A stretch of DNA of 64,000 nt, taken from positions 1-64,000 of the forward strand of contig JALBUN010000025.1 in assembly GCA_025174535.1 (NCBI GenBank), given 5' to 3'. The stretch is from Cantharellus purpuraceus. Taxonomy: Eukaryota; Basidiomycota; Agaricomycetes; Cantharellales; Hydnaceae. Position 1 is the stretch's first letter; each line of letters starts with the position of its first letter. Under the pieces are notes generated by a model. The model was given only the letters and a program-made list of their open reading frames with translations, did no database searches and was not told the origin of the DNA. The position numbers and the translations under genes are program-made. This document shows positions 12,597-24,480 of the stretch, in pieces.

Positions 12597-12933
12597 TGAC
12601 GGATTGTGAGTAAGTCTCCGTTATGTTCGGCTAGTTATGGACACGTTTACAGGAAACCATCATTTCCAGAACTCTCATACTACCATGTGACTAGGAGCAC
12701 CGAGCATGGGGGAATTTGAATATGTATTCACATTAAACACTGGGACTGCCTACGAAATAACTTGATTTTTGAATATGTATGCGATATAATTGTTTTTTTC
12801 ATTGGGCAGGCCCGATCAAATTTTATACAATTTGCAATACGTTTACAAAAGGTCCTCGATGAATGCTGCACTGTGTCACGGCGAACACATCACCGTCGTG
12901 CAAAAGCGCAGTTGTACATGACGCTGATACAGG

Positions 12934-13425
12934 TCACTGTGCGCGAGGCCAAGTTAGCGGGACGTATATATGTAGGGCACAGACATAGGGTGGACCTAGG
13001 GTGGAGACGACGGAAAGCGCGGGAAGTGCGACGGGCCATAGACGGTTCCAGACGACGTAACACCGGTAAGTCTGCAGGCGGATGAGCCGGGGGGAGGAAA
13101 GGCGAAGTGAAAAATGGGGACCACTCACGGCAAAGCTGTCGGCGAGGACGGTCTGGATGACGAATATGGCTGTTTTGAAGTCATGGACCAGATGACGAGC
13201 TTGTTAAAGGAGGCGACGGGGCCTCCTTTGGGATCGCACTGCGCGATGAAGCCCTCAAGGATGCGGGAAAAGTCGATGGTGAGTTGCTAGAGGGAAGGCG
13301 GGTGAGGGGAGTGGGATGGGTATATGTGTTCACTGACGATGGTGCCAATGGTGCCAAAGAGCATCATAAGAGAAGAGGTGACGACGAGACGCTTGTGAAG
13401 GTGCTTGGTTTTGCGGTGGTAGATG
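12934..13425 (-). pseudogene. Fragment of a basidiomycete seven-helix membrane protein
   Basis: Read in transcription order, three segments fit this family: YHRKTKHLHKRLVVTSSLMM then LFGTIGTIVSEHIY (about 13415-13325), an exon with FNKLVHDFKTAIFVIQTVLA then DSFA (about 13200-13135), and IYRCYVVWNRLWPVALPAL (about 13085-13030). They match helices 2 to 4, including the hallmark IYRxYVVW. The N-terminal helix and the C-terminal half are not found nearby. The upstream end overlaps a glycosidase-like fragment, so I treat it as a remnant. Confidence 0.5.
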
Positions 13426-13499
13426 CCTCTGCCTTGGCTGCGTTGTGCTCACATCACGATCGCTGGCACATTGAGGTTCACAACATTCTTTTCTGTCAA

Positions 13500-13770
13500 C
13501 AACGTTGGTGATTTCAATGACGTCAGATGTGAGCGCCGGGACGATATAGAGTATCCCATCATTAACGTAGGAGTTGTTGGGGGCGAGGGTTGCCATTTCG
13601 AATTCACCATTGCTGTTGTGCAGCGGGTTCCGTCAGTACGTGCTGGTTGAGGGGAACAAGAATGGGCATGGTAAGGTAGACATGGTCTATACACATCCAA
13701 ATCCGCTCATGTCAACTTCGAGATGCCATATCGACGTGTTGAACATGTCAAAATCTTTTATCTTCCGCGA
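13500..13770 (-). pseudogene. Fragment of a GH16-like (beta-glucan-active) glycosidase
   Basis: The minus strand encodes FDMFNTSIWHLEVDMSGFG. After a gap with a plausible acceptor at about 13635 it encodes NGEFEMATLAPNNSYVNDG and ILYIVPALTSDVI. These resemble the beginning of fungal GH16 domains (the N-G-E-F-E and NSYV-x-DG-x-LYIVP stretches). The catalytic ExDxxE motif, which lies further downstream in the family, is absent because the sequence passes into the seven-helix fragment. No good donor closes the first segment. Confidence 0.45.
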
Positions 13771-14661
13771 CGAGACACAAGGGACTCGTGATCATTGACA
13801 CGCTCGAATATCCAAACCAGCACACCTCAAAGGATGCGCCTATTCCAAGCAGCGCAGTGAGCTGTCGTATCAAATCAGTGTTAGAGTATCAGCTCTCACA
13901 AGATAAGACCAGGATGGCAGGCAAGGCAACAACTTACAACTGTCACCAATCTTCCTCTTCTAACCATGGCCTCTTCGATTCCTTTTGCAACAGCTCTGAT
14001 GGGCACAGCATCCCAGAATCACCATCTCCGCTCACTTTCCCAGGTCTTCCAGCAGCAGCGGCGCCATACCCAAATAGCATCAAGATGGAGCTAAACGACC
14101 CATTTGCAAAGCGGTCATCTCGTACGTATGCCCTCCAGAAATGTGCTGCATCGCCTCCAACGAATACGTGACGCCCATGAAACCTAGAGTCTGTTTTTCT
14201 CCCAACATTGCATCACCGACAACAGGTTGGATCGGATCTATAAAACCAGGACGATGTAAGGAATAGGAATCAAGTATAAATCCCGTACTTTGCAGCTGGA
14301 GACACGAATGGCGAACACGCGTAAGGAACCGTGACACCAGGTTGCCGTGCGTCAGTGTGGTCACGGCAATCACTGTGATCCTCACGCTCTGCTGCCGCTG
14401 TTCGTGGACCGAGTGGAAAAATTTCAGAGTATCGATAAGTCTTTGAATTATTGCAACCATCTCTCTCCAATATCATGGGGACGCCATCGATGAAGAGGAC
14501 CAGCACCTTGAGCAGCTTCATATTCCGATCACGGTGTGACCAAGTGTCTCAGATTCGCAAATTTTAAGGATGCCTAGTACATATACAATGATGATTTGTT
14601 TTCACACTCAAGTCCTTCTGTGACGTGTTTTTTCTTTATTACGTTTATGCGCTGAAGGTGA
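13771..14661. other. No assignable gene
   Basis: Several open frames exist: plus 13788-14171, and minus 14080-14460 and 14270-14521, the last starting MKLLKVLVLFIDGVPMILE. None could be assigned to a family or given convincing splice sites. It may contain the decayed 5' part of the glycosidase fragment. Confidence 0.4.
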
Positions 14662-15832
14662 CTAATCTTCGTCCTCCTTGTTCGGCGGTTCCACTGCATT
14701 GTCGTTCTTCCCACACTCATACAAACAATTCGAGACTAGTTGAGTTATTGCAACGGAAACCGCACAGGCAGCAGATAGCTGTATGAGCAGTGGTGAAGAT
14801 AGACGTGTGCCCTTTGTGTGCCAGTAAGTACAAACAGCTAGAAAAAGCAGAGAAATTACGGACCTATTGACCTGCACGACGGTTGGCTTTCTCCAAGGCA
14901 CGTTGTAGTCCTTCAATCTGTTTCTGATTCTCCTCTACCATCTCTTTCCACTTTGCCTCGATTTCTTTCACCTTCTGCTCTGCATTTGCCTCGATTTCTT
15001 TCACCTTCTGCTCCGCATTTGCCTTTGTCTCATTCAACTCCTGCTCCGCATTCGCCTTCGTCTCATTCAACTCCTGTCGCCACTGGGCTTCCCTGGGTCC
15101 AATAGGCTCTGGATCCAAAGCCCGCTCCTTGACGTATATCTCCTGTATCCCTTCTAACTCCTTTACGTCAACCTTGTACTTGAACGATTTCCAGCTTCCC
15201 GCCAGGAAGGGAGTTGTTGGATCAATAGTGTCGCCACCGAATTCTTTTCTCGCGATGCCTACAACGCTCGATGCAAACCAATAGCACATTGTCTTGTTGA
15301 TCACATAGTGAGGCTTTTGTTGTGAGATAACGGCCAAAAGCCGCGCAAATTCCAACAAGGGAAAGTTCTTGAAATTATATTGACCAACCTGTTCAGCGGG
15401 ACAAGAGGCGAGACGAGTTGCAAGCGTGGAAGAGGACTTTGACATGCAATAGATTGTATCGAGTGCGAAAATGGTGCTGTTTGACGGGGAGGGTAATGAG
15501 GTTGATATGATGAATTTGGGTTCAGCACCCCGGGAAGGCCTTCTCTCCACGAGTAGGGTAGAAGAATCAGAGAGTTCTGCGAGGATGAACTCGTGGTAGG
15601 AGCCAGAGGTTTCCTTGTACCATATCAGTTGTCTGACATGGTATTGAGTCCTAGAATCAGGATTGGCATCGCAAATTGTTTGGAAAAAGTGCTTCGGGGT
15701 GTAGTTCAAATCGTAATTGAGGATGGGGACGTATGAATGGTCTCTGCGTCCTTCATACATCCTTGGGTATAGTTTGAAGAAGTTGTAAATGTAGGTCTTG
15801 ATAAAGTCGAACATTTGAATGACTTGCAGCAA
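14662..15832 (-). CDS. Uncharacterised coiled-coil protein with C-terminal membrane segment
   Basis: A long exon starts at 15832 (MLQVIQMFDFIKTYIYNFF) and encodes about 320 residues. The first 230 form a globular region I do not recognise. About 75 Lys/Glu-rich residues follow, containing tandem 11-residue units (ELNETKANAEQ twice, then KVKEIEANAEQ and a variant). A short intron (about 14877-14844, gtcaat...ctag) restores frame to VCTYWHTKGTRL, a hydrophobic stretch SPLLIQLSAACAVSVAITQL, and an acidic end (PPNKEDED) with the stop at 14662. If unspliced the protein stops at NRRAGQ. The layout suggests a tail-anchored membrane protein with a cytosolic coiled coil. Function is unknown. Confidence 0.6.
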
Positions 15833-17322
15833 GATCGATGCCTCGTGGAAACTTGCAACCGACTAAGAAAACCCATTGCCCGAGAAGCTGAGAAGGCTTT
15901 GACCGAATGCCAGTGAATGGAATGGCCACGTGACCAGCAACTCTGGCAACGCACCACACGTCAAATGATGTAAGGGACAAGGCGGCAGGGTCCCCTGATC
16001 GAATACAGATGACGAGATGGCTTCAACTAACCATCAAATATCGCGCGCTCGCACCCGTTCGTGCATGTTCCCATTTCGCAGGTTGTGCTGCCCTCCACAG
16101 ACCATCTACACCCTCGCGTACTTCCTTCCACTGTACCCTCACCCTTCACACCAATATTTTCCATTGCAAGATCGAAACCGTTTGAACATATTTTTCTCAT
16201 TCTATTTATAACGTTCCTATATAATAAGGTGTCTTTTTGCTCACACCCGATTCTGGCACTCTCGGCCGCAATGCTTGGCTCCCTGAAACACAGCGTAGCG
16301 AAATAGACAAATTACAATCACTAGTGCAGGACCACACGTGGGATCCGCATTCAACTGGTTTGAGCGCAATGGTGACTAGGGTGCTGAAACAACACATTCC
16401 AGTCCGCCAAATGATGTAGGCACGTGCCATTGGTTCATGTGCTCTTTCAATACATACCACCACTGCCTTGTAGACCCTATCGCTCATATCTCTGGCAACA
16501 CGCCTTCAACGTTCATTGGTACAAGAATAACGAAAAGCACCTGACGCACAAGCGAGTGAAAGCACGACCCTTGCTACGTGATCATACTAGATGTTCACAG
16601 CCTGTGCATTGCATAGCAAACTTTGTTCGGAGCCATGGCACTGACTTCTGTGCTGACTGCCAATTGCGACCGCACAGATCAGGACCCTGCGACATCAACT
16701 ACTCCAAATGGCACTGTTAGCTGATCACCACGACGATTGACTCCAACATTTGATGGAAAACGTTCGTCGAGCTGGTGAGGCGGTTCTTTCTTGCGTTCGA
16801 TTCACCGAGATTGGGTCAATGTCTTCATGGGTGATGGAACTGTCACCTTGCGGTCGGTGGAATGACGATACAGTCGATTCAAGTTACGCAGCGCATGGAT
16901 TTCGATGTTCTAGATTATTAAGACACTCCCAAACGCGGGGAAAACAACATAGTTGTCCACCATGTGGAGCATCACCTGGCAGGGTGTAGAGGGAGGCGTC
17001 GACGATTGGCAAAGCAAACAGTAGTCCAGGATCAAGGTCTTCGTCGCCCCAAATGAAAGTGAGCCCTCTCTTCCCGTGAAGTAGACGATGATGTCCGAAA
17101 CCTATGCTCAATCCCCCCTACAGGCACAGGACTCCAACCAGACGGTGAAAAAGACTCGCGGTGGACTGTTTCACCGAAATTCCAAGTTTGCCTTAAGGGA
17201 AGAAGGGGGAGAGTCACACGTCTGCCTTGAGCAACCAATACCCATCCTGCATTCTACAGCTGTCCTCACCTCACCCTAACCAAAAAAAAAAAAAAAACAT
17301 CTCGCAGCACGTCTTCACAACG
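15833..17322. other. No assignable gene
   Basis: There are only short overlapping open frames and no motif I trust. A homopolymer A run of about 16 bases occurs at 17282-17297. Confidence 0.4.
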
Positions 17323-19432
17323 TCAAGCCGAGACCTTCCACGCCTGTGCCTGCCCCCTCCTTGTCTTGTCATAACACACGCTTGCCATCAAACCCGGTAT
17401 ACACATCCGCTGCTTCACCCAATAATCCACTGTCCTCGCCAAATCCGGCAAACTCGAGTCCCCCGCGCCCACAAGCTACATCCGTGTCCCCTCATCGTCA
17501 TCCTCTTTCTTCGAGGTCGGCTGGAACACAAAGGAAGTGTTGAGGTCGTACTGGAAAGTCACCTTGACTTGGCCGTTGGCGAAAAATTGGACTTTGAACC
17601 CGAGGATGGAGGACATTGTGCCTTTGAATTCTTGGGCTTTGCTGCTGAAAACCTGTACCCAGGAAGTAGGCGATGGGTAAACATTAGTGTAGAGCGACCG
17701 ATGTAAACCTTGATGCAAACATGCCTGTTGCAGTCTTAACAACCGCTTCTCCTTCCGCTTCACTTCCAAATCACACTTTTCCTTGTGCTTTTTCTCCCAG
17801 CTCTCGTGTGGCACAAGATGGCCCCCACCAGAAGCTGACTCCCCAACCATTTCTCCACCAGCCTGACCACCCCCTTCCGCCTCGAGCTCTTCCAGCCACC
17901 GCAATAGCGCCGCATCCTGATTCCTCAGACGATCCACCACCTCTTGCCGCAGATCCGTCCAATTTTGCGCAGGATTATCACGCAGGGATAACACACGCAC
18001 ATTGGGGGGTACATGGGCACCCGATGCAACGTCGCTGCGGAACTCGAAGAGCGTTAGTTCCAGCTCCTCAGCTATCTCCAGGCCTTTGGTGTTGACAGTC
18101 TGTGCTTCCATAACTTCTGGGAGATGACGGTGAGTGGATAGTGCGAGGCTGAACCAATGTAGTTTTGTAACATACCTTGCTCTAACGCCTTTCGTCGCGC
18201 CTGTTCCTCTTCAAATGACTGCATCAACTCGGTCCAGCTCAACCCGTGCCTCATCCCACCCCCGAGCGCAAGCACCTCTCGCTCCAACTGATCGTTGTCA
18301 CCCTTAAGCTTCTCAACCACCTCCAAATTCTGGATCCTTTTCAGTTTCGCCTCATCCTGCTCAGAAGCCGTAGCAGACTCCTCCGCATTGAAGCTTGCCA
18401 CAAGTGCCTTCAAAAACCCCACCTCCCTCTCTGCCAACTGTAGCCTCCCATCCCGTCTCAGGCTATGATGCCTCAACTCCTTCAAGTCACTCTCCAACAG
18501 CGCCATACGCTCCACAGCCTCCTCACCCCTTCTCGTCGTATCCTCCAGCTCCGCCTCCCGCCGCCGCAGAGCCGCTGCTACTGCACCATGCTCCTCCTGG
18601 AGCAACGCATTCCGCAACCTCGATTCTGCCAAATCTTGACCCACGCTCACACTCGGTGGCAGAGCCCCCGCACTCGCACCCGTACCCGCACCACCCACAT
18701 CCCCCCGCTGCTGCATCAGCGCCCACGGCTCCCACTGCTCCCTCTCCACCCTCCCCCCCTCTGCCTCAGCCTCCAGAACCGCTACGCGCTCCCTCAACTC
18801 CTCCGCCGCCCGGGTCTTGCGCTCCAAGTCCCGCTTCTCCTCGCGCAGCACCTCGATGCTGGTGTGTCGCTCTTTCAGGGAGACCAGCTCGCCCATGAGC
18901 TGTGTGTTCGTTGTCTCGAGGGCGCGCATGTGCGAGACCTGGCGATGCAGCTCATCCCGGACGACCCGCCAAACTTGCAGCGTTATCAGAACCTTCCTCC
19001 GCACCCGTCGCATCCTTCCCGACGGTCAGCGTCTCAAGCTGTGCGCGTAAAGCCTGTGCGTGGCGCTCGTGCTCGTCTGTGAGATGCCGCGCGGTGGTGA
19101 GTTCTTCCTCGACCACGGCCGCTTGTCGTGTGAGTTCGAGGACGTGATTTCTGGGAATTGATGGTGTGGTATGTGGTGCGTTTGAGGGTGGGGTGGGCCT
19201 CTTGGAGATCAGTGAGCTCGTCCCGCAGGGTGGAGAGCTCGATGCGGAGGTTGCGAATGGTTGCTGCGGTGGTTCGCTGTGAAGAAATATCATCATTAAT
19301 ATGAAATTGTCTGGAATATTCAGTATGAGAACGTGCCTTTTCCTCTTCCCGCTCCTTCCTCTCCTTCTCCTTCTCCTCCCTCTCCTCCTCCCTATCCACC
19401 AGCCACCTTCGATCACTCGGCAAGCTTCTCAT
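17323..19432 (-). pseudogene. MAD1-like spindle-checkpoint coiled-coil gene, damaged
   Basis: Mad1 is the coiled-coil kinetochore platform that recruits Mad2. Read from 19432 the minus strand follows fungal Mad1 order: DRRWLVDREEEREEKEKE, LRIELSTLRDELTDLQEAH, VLELTRQAAVVEEELTTA, VVRDELHRQVSHMRALETTN and SLKERHTSIEVLREEKRDLE. Then come VRVLSLRDNPAQNW and the C-terminal KAQEF...SSILGFKVQFFANGQVKV...FVFQP. The copy is broken by a frameshift near 19146, another at 18962-18998, and a stop (17476-17478) after EGTRM where the family continues QLVGAGEG. Matching sequence continues past that stop to CIPGLMASV and ends at 17323. A phase-1 intron (about 18175-18117) and a GC-AG intron (17653-17724) are visible. 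No N-terminal exons were found upstream. Sequencing error could explain single lesions, but three argue for a pseudogene. Confidence 0.75.
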
Positions 19433-20507
19433 TTATTCATTTACTCATGCATCTCGAGTACACGCCGAACATGTTATTTATATACTTCTAGTCAACGTTG
19501 GTTGGAAGTCCCCAAGTCCAAATCCTCGACTCAAGCTTATCCTTGGCGGCGATGCCCTTGCACCTGTACCACCCATGACCCCTACTACAATTCCCACCTC
19601 ACCCCCTCCTCCACCCCCACCTTTGACTCGGATTTCATAGCTCAAGTGCAGAGGCATACATTTGAAAGGTCTAAATGGCTAAGATAACAGAAAGCTTGAT
19701 AATCTGTGTTGCTCGGCGACATGTAAGGTCGAGGTCCCCACTTTAGGGACATCCACGTGCTAACATTGCCCCTGCGACCGAACTGAAAGATGTATCTACA
19801 GCGGAAAATCGAGACAACAATTGAGGTATCGTGTGTTATATTTATCAAACCCTAACTGTCCGGCCTGTGCTGGGGTTATTCAGGAGCTGGGTAGGATCGC
19901 GATCCCGGCTACCAATGACTCGCCATGTGACTATATCCAGTCATAAAAATTGTCATCGAGATAGGACATTGCAGCCTGCCTAGCTGTGCCGAGCACGGGT
20001 GTATCCTAATTCGACAAAGAAGCACGCTATTTCCACAAGGAAGCGGGACGCTGCATAGCCAAGGCAGCAAATGAAGTCTCGCATGACAGTGGAAGCCATC
20101 GACTCACTTCGAAGAAGTCTGGATGGCCGGATGCGAAAATAAAGGAAGATTGAGCACCTGATACATGCCTCTTGATACGTGTGCTCCGGTAAATGCGTTA
20201 GACCTAATTTGCCCTAGTGAATTCACAAACCAGCAAACAATCCAGAAGGATGGTTCAGACAAACACCATTACCGGGCAGGATCATGTCAGCAGTCCCTAA
20301 ATGAGGTCCAGTATCTCATGTCCTTACCAAATCGGTCCCTTAAGGTTGCCTCGAGGACCCCACCCCCTTTACACACACAATTGGCACACTCACATGATCC
20401 TGTAATCTAAGCTCTCAATAGCAGATATAAGGGCGAGACAATTCCTTGTCTCACGTCAACTCTTCGCTCCCCACAGCAACCTACTCTCACACCTACTGAT
20501 ACTACCT
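19433..20507. other. No assignable gene
   Basis: No supported gene. The expected 5' exons of the MAD1-like gene are not recognisable here. The 3' part presumably contains the promoter of the zinc-finger gene starting at 20508. Confidence 0.4.
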
Positions 20508-21868
20508 ATGTCATACAACATGAACCAGTATCCTTCAAAGTGAGTGTCATTGCCGGAACATTCACACCTCGCCCCTGCTCGTCCGTTTGGCGTACGACTT
20601 GTATTCATTTCACCTGCAGTCCTACATTTGAAAACGGTTACAACTATGCACCTTTCGAGGATGCACTCGAAGGCGTCACCGCAACCGATCCCTCGTATGT
20701 CTACTGACTGACATGTCCATGGAAAGCCACTTACCTTGCTCTCAACTTCAGGGTTGCATTCCCAAACGGCGGTGATGTCGGGGCCTTCCAAGAGGCGCCA
20801 ATTCGTCTAGTGTATGTCAACAACCAATTTCAATGTCCAAGGCACACCACTCACTTGTTCTCCCCTTCAGGACCCCATTACTGGACGACCCAGACAACAT
20901 GGCCTTCGGAGAGGCGTTGGTCGATGACCTCCCCGTGACGGGTGCGTCGGAAGTGGATGAGTAAGGCGATCTTCACTGTCACATGATACAGTGGACTGAC
21001 TCTACCATTCTCAGAGCGACATTGAGAGAGGTCCTTCAAGGCTGGGCAGGGTCAGGTCTCTCTGATGCATGGCTCGGGGACGGCTCCCAACCGCAGGATG
21101 GGTTGGGGTCAATGTCCCAAGAGCCAGTGCCCACTGCGCCCCACTCCCTAGCATACCCATGGGACCTGCAGAGGCTGGACTATCATCCAGCTCCAGATTG
21201 GCTGGGTATCAATCCCAGCAATAGGTGATTGGCATTATAATCATCCTGATATACTCTGATGGCAACTGGACAGCTCGTTTGGGTCACAACCCAACGAACT
21301 AAACAACAAATATCAGTATGGGCCCACTGCGTGGAACGCCACAGCAGTGCAGCCCCCAATGACAGTTGCCCAGACGCTGGGTGGAACAACCACAAGCGTT
21401 CCTCCAGCATCATCCGGGCACGCAACCACCACGCACACCACACCACAATATATGGATATTCCCCGCATCACCATCGCCAGCTTGTCTATCGTCGATGGAG
21501 GATTTCGATACTGCATGCTAAATCATGAGAATGGCATGCCATGCAAGTACCATTGTACAATGGGCAAGAATTCTCGCTTTGCGACCCATATCCTTAGCAC
21601 GCACATCGGGGTTGAGCTCAAGAGGATCCATCTCTGCCAGCTGAACCAGACAAATGCGCAATTGTTATTTACCGAGGAGAGGGTCAAGCGTGCGGAGGAA
21701 TACGCTTGGCGTTGCCCGGCTGCAGGATGCTTCATTAGGATGAGGGATGACACCGTGCGCCGGCACTCACTGAGCCGGCATCCTCATTCTCCCGTCCTCG
21801 CCTTCCAGTGGGGGAAAGGGCTCGAGACTGTCCCATGGCGCATTGTGGAGGATATCCTCAACAGTTGA
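20508..21868 (+). CDS. Small protein with two C2H2-like zinc fingers
   Basis: Six exons chain in frame, every intron in phase 2. The first exon starts at 20508 (MSYNMNQYPS). The second, near 20621-20694, encodes PTFENGYNYAPFEDALEG. The third is near 20753-20815, the fourth near 20871-20961, the fifth near 21015-21225 (REVLQGWAGSGLSDAWLG), and the last runs from about 21273 to TGA at 21868. The first 230 residues are acidic and low-complexity, rich in Pro, Ser and Asn. The C-terminal part holds two finger-like motifs: C-x3-C-x10-H-x4-H in CKYHCTMGKNSRFATHI..., and C-x4-C-x11-H-x4-H in CPAAGCFIRMRDDTVRRHS.... This suggests a nucleic-acid-binding or regulatory protein. I do not recognise a named family. 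Perfect phase agreement argues that it is intact, unlike its neighbours on both sides. Confidence 0.68.
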
Positions 21869-22537
21869 ATGCGACATCCGGCATCAATGGGATAGTCTCG
21901 AGTCTTGAGATGCGACCACGTATGGGCGTCCCCGTCCCTCTGAGACGCATCCAACGCTCCTCATCCTAGCGCGGTGATCTACGTTCCTCTTAAAAGCGCA
22001 TTTCAGCAAGCATAACCCCGGTGTCAAGACGTACGAAATGGGGCTCTGACCAGAATCGATGGGACGTGAGGAAGCGTCTTCTTGAGTCACGTGATGGCCA
22101 AGTATGTCGAATCTTACTCATCACTGATCCGAAAGACCTTTGGATGGTATGCAGGTGCGGGAAGGAACGGATGGAGATCGATGTAGTTCCGTTGGCGATT
22201 TGAATGTTTGTATCCGATTTCGTAGTGTGGTGAATTCTTTGGTCTTCTCCCCCGTGTATCACATACAGGATCACCTGCAATGCGGTCGCGTAGTCCATCA
22301 TCACGATGCTCGGACAATACGCCCCCTGTGCATTTGATTGTAGAGATTTATGTTTTTCATACTCGCCGCAAAGCCCTACCGTGAGGCTGTAACAAGACGT
22401 TCATCCATATCGGCATCGTAGACGCAAGCTGAGCAAAGGGCAACTGTTGGACCACTAGTGAGATTTGGCGCTGCTACGTGTGCAGTACAGGGTGTGTGAG
22501 GAGTGAATGGCAGAGTGGGGTTTGATGTGCTTCTTAC
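21869..22537. other. No assignable gene
   Basis: Only short overlapping frames on both strands. Nothing recognised. Confidence 0.4.
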
Positions 22538-22760
22538 CTCCAGCTCCTGCAGTCTTCTGAGAATTGCTGCATTCTCATTCCTGAGCCGATCCAACATCTT
22601 CTGCAGCAGATCCTTCCAATTATGCGCCCGACTATCACGTGGGACACGTTGGACGCCCGTGCCCTCAGGTGAAATCTCCTTGCGGGGTCAAAGAGTGTTT
22701 CTTCCAGTTCCTCGATTTACAAATTCTGGATTCATTTCAGCCTAGCTTCACAGAACCTAC
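22538..22760 (-). pseudogene. Second, shorter MAD1-like fragment
   Basis: The minus strand encodes EELEETLFD, then HNWKDLLQKMLDRLRNENAA and ILRRLQELE, followed by a donor-like gtaaga. This matches the same stretch of the MAD1-like copy at 17.3-19.4 kb (AEELELTLFEF..., NWTDLRQEVVDRLRNQDAAL). An in-frame stop lies upstream of EELEETL, and no further exons are present. It is a separate decayed duplicate of one exon region. Confidence 0.65.
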
Positions 22761-23142
22761 GCCAGACTCCCCATCAAGGCTCTCTATGGGCGCAGATGCA
22801 GCAGTGAGAGGATGTAAGTAGCTGGTATGCCGCCGCCGTGTGACCCTGTGTCAGAATTTGAAAATATTGACGTTTGCAAAATGCATTGTTCTAGGAAGAG
22901 CATGGCACACTGAAAGCGACTGGGGAGGGTAAAACAAGGTGGGATGATGAGGGCATGGAGCATGTGATGAGAATGGGAGGTAGTTGCGGCACCATGGACA
23001 TGTGGAAAATTGGGTATGCGCCCTCAACATGCTATCAGACGAATCAACTCATGTCGTCCCAACCAACGTATCAGTCATCACGGCATCCCCCCTGACACGC
23101 ACTTTTTGATAAGCAGATTCGCACACAAGCAGCCGTACTCAC

Positions 23143-23335
23143 CATTCCGGCAATCGCACGCGCCAAAATCAACATATCCTTTGAAGGCGCAAGGCCACAC
23201 AACAGTGTTCCACTGCATTCCCTGCACAGGCGTGAAGCACAGTAAAAACGAGTAAAACGACCATACTAAACAACGTGAGACCCAGCAGCATGGCACCTTT
23301 GCGTCCAAGAATAGCCATGGGTCTTCCTGAAATCA
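23143..23335 (-). pseudogene. MFS transporter fragment
   Basis: Two pieces separated by a GT-AG intron encode SGRPMAILGRKGAMLLGLTL and LLCGLAPSKDMLILARAIAG, followed by a donor (gtgagt at 23142). This is the loop 2-3 signature (GR-x-x-D-x-x-GRK-like) and start of helix 4 of drug-type MFS transporters. No remaining helices are found either side. Confidence 0.55.
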
Positions 23336-23959
23336 GTGTAAGTAATGGCGATCTTTATAGATCACCCATGGCCTGGATCATACCATATAACGTGAAACAG
23401 CAGATAAAAGGTAGGGTGCTAGGGATGACGACTCGTGGGTCTGCACGCAAGCATACATGTTGGGCATGTGACAATCGGCCATATAACAGACGCATTTACC
23501 TGCTGAAAGGAAGTCCAAATAGGCGAGATAAGGGCTTTGCGTGTGTTTACTAAGTTGCTGCTTTACTGGATTCACAACACGCTACACATACCTACAATCG
23601 TCCCTACCATCACCATCTCCCAAATCGGTACAATACGTCCCAATTGGCACAGATCCTCCAGGGCAACAAGAAACACCGCACTCCAAAGACCCGTCAATAC
23701 CCATATCAACATGATCCTAGATACCTTGTTCAGATAACTTTGAAACATTCGAAATCGTCTGGACATTTCCTGGGCGGAAAGACTGCCTAGTGAGATATGT
23801 AGGCGATAAACTGCACGAAATTGGCCTTGCCGCTCCTGTCGGTGCTTGCGGGGTTCTCTCGACGTCGCGGAGACTAAGGAACGGCGTGAATAACACAAAA
23901 ATTTCAGACACCATCGTTCACAAGCAGTGATTTCATGTAATCCATTAGCAGGCACCGGG

Positions 23960-24480
23960 CGAGCACGAAGATGCCTAGTGTGAAGCGATGGAAAGATCGT
24001 GTCAAACCGATCCACCACTTGATCCATTGTAGGCCGTTTCACTAAAATGAAAATATGCTGGTAATAGTCTATGAGCAAGATAGTGAAAGACGCCAGTCAC
24101 ACACACCTCCAAACAAACTGTGTTGATTCATTTCAAAGATAGTAGACATCCGTGGCGAAAGGTTGCTAGCTTGATCATATCTTGAATTTATATCCTTCAT
24201 CTTGACTTGTGCATTGATGGCGTAGAATATGGCAAGTTTGAGAATGGAATGTATTCGGGAACCGATCTATCCATGCCATGAATGGGTAATTCGAGCGGTG
24301 GACCTGCCTCGGGCTCATAATGATGAGATAATCCAAAATCCATGAGATAATATTTTGGTGGTCGCTCAGTGCACGTTTGATGGTTTGCATGTCCATCATT
24401 GTTCATAAGAGACCAGCTTTGTATGGGGTGAAATCCCTTAGAATATAATTTTGTGCCATCCTCATGATATTTGGTCCGGA
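23960..24480 (-). pseudogene. Protein-kinase-like fragment
   Basis: The minus strand carries HEDGTKLYSKGFHPIQ, then PPKYYLMDFGLSHHYEP and PPLELPIHGMDRSVPEYI (DFG loop region of a basidiomycete kinase-like family). A separate frame, about 24040-23960, carries KRPTMDQVVDRFDTIFPSL, typical of the C-lobe end. The N-lobe, the HRD loop and the segment joining these parts are missing or frame-shifted. Further downstream (23.57-23.75 kb) the same strand has a hydrophobic frame (IMLIWVLTGLWSAVFLVALE) that may be a piece of a seven-helix protein. Confidence 0.6.

Noticed and set aside
16884..17111. Minus-strand frame resembling a protease active-site region
   Set aside because: Only a vague resemblance in one short stretch and no second motif; not enough to call a gene.
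18395..19082. Plus-strand Pro-rich open frames opposite the MAD1-like gene
   Set aside because: Antisense of a Glu/Leu-rich coiled-coil coding region; composition is explained by that.
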